Below, one piece after another: positions 63,948 to 64,000 of a DNA stretch of 64,000 bases. Where the stretch lies: assembly GCA_031553395.1 (NCBI GenBank), contig JAVBLR010000008.1:1-64000 (forward strand), in the 5' to 3' direction. Below the pieces are notes generated by a model. It was not told where the DNA came from. It saw only the letters and a list, made by a program, of their open reading frames with translations, and searched no databases. Source of the DNA: WRGA01 sp031553395 (GTDB lineage: Bacteria; Bacteroidota; Bacteroidia; Bacteroidales; WRGA01). Each line of letters begins with the position of its first letter. Position 1 is the first letter of the stretch. A program made the translations under genes and the position numbers.

Positions 63948-64000
63948 GCCGCTATAGCTCAGTGGTAAGCCTTGGAAGACGAGGCTCCGCCGAGTCTTTT
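63948..64000 (+). other. tRNA-like 5' portion at the window edge
   Basis: GCCGCTATAGCTCAGTGGTA resembles the acceptor and D arm of a tRNA and shares CTATAGCTCAGT with tRNA-Thr (47453-47464). The D stem does not close properly (GCTC with AAGC), and the following bases form a small hairpin (GCCTT-GGAAGAC-GAGGC). It could be a second tRNA, a decayed tRNA at the island's right junction, or sequence at a contig edge. Confidence 0.35.

Overview
The window looks like an AT-rich chromosome segment from an anaerobic or gut-type Bacteroidales bacterium. The evidence is the promoters of the form TTTG-N18/20-TAnnTTTG, the weak ribosome binding sites, TonB-dependent and SPAM-like outer-membrane proteins, a type IX secretion C-terminal signal, BspA-like repeats, DUF4595 lipoproteins and NfnAB. 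No species can be named from sequence alone.

Layout. The left edge (1 to about 150) is the end of an ISAs1-like insertion sequence. Next comes a metabolic block (0.57-5.35 kb): a PurF paralogue that has lost its catalytic cysteine, pepT, gcvT and comB. From 5.4 to 23.9 kb runs a one-direction surface-polysaccharide locus: OPX lipoprotein, Wzc-like kinase, the complete four-enzyme GDP-D-glycero-alpha-D-manno-heptose pathway (HddA, GmhA, HddC, GmhB), flippase, polymerase, five glycosyltransferases, an acyltransferase, a methyltransferase, a beta-helix protein and a radical SAM protein. From 24 to 47.3 kb is mixed core genome: TonB receptor, an XRE regulator with paired operators beside ygbA, an outer-membrane/TPR pair, a DUF433/DUF5615 toxin-antitoxin pair, NfnAB, a TlpA-like thioredoxin, an EF-hand hydrolase with a suspicious A8 tract, tRNA-Ser, mutY and ppk2.

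At tRNA-Thr(CGT) (47449-47521) a genomic island of at least 16 kb begins. It carries a tyrosine integrase, a ParB-like protein, an SF2-helicase-like protein, RadC and a serine recombinase. Paired 9-bp AGTTAAACC repeats lie at both ends (47614-47634 and 63872-63892), as expected of integrase arm sites. No conjugation genes are visible.

The most interesting part is the island cargo at 53.5-58.9 kb: a class III nucleotide cyclase with its own promoter and an upstream G-quadruplex motif, and an operon of a degenerate NUDIX protein, a Kir-channel-like two-TM protein with an abnormal selectivity-filter region, and a MoaA-like radical SAM enzyme. A second radical SAM gene lies on the other strand, and its start is overlapped by a 47-codon ORF. 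A 44-nt exact repeat, each copy followed by a related tail and terminator, brackets the radical SAM/Kir/NUDIX cassette. The architecture suggests a cyclic-nucleotide signalling or anti-phage module of the Pycsar kind with unfamiliar components; this is an inference. A second unusual region, 60.43-60.75 kb, has a good promoter followed by RNA able to form two mutually exclusive large hairpins, directly upstream of a phase- or attenuation-controlled candidate: a BspA-like surface protein secreted by the type IX system.
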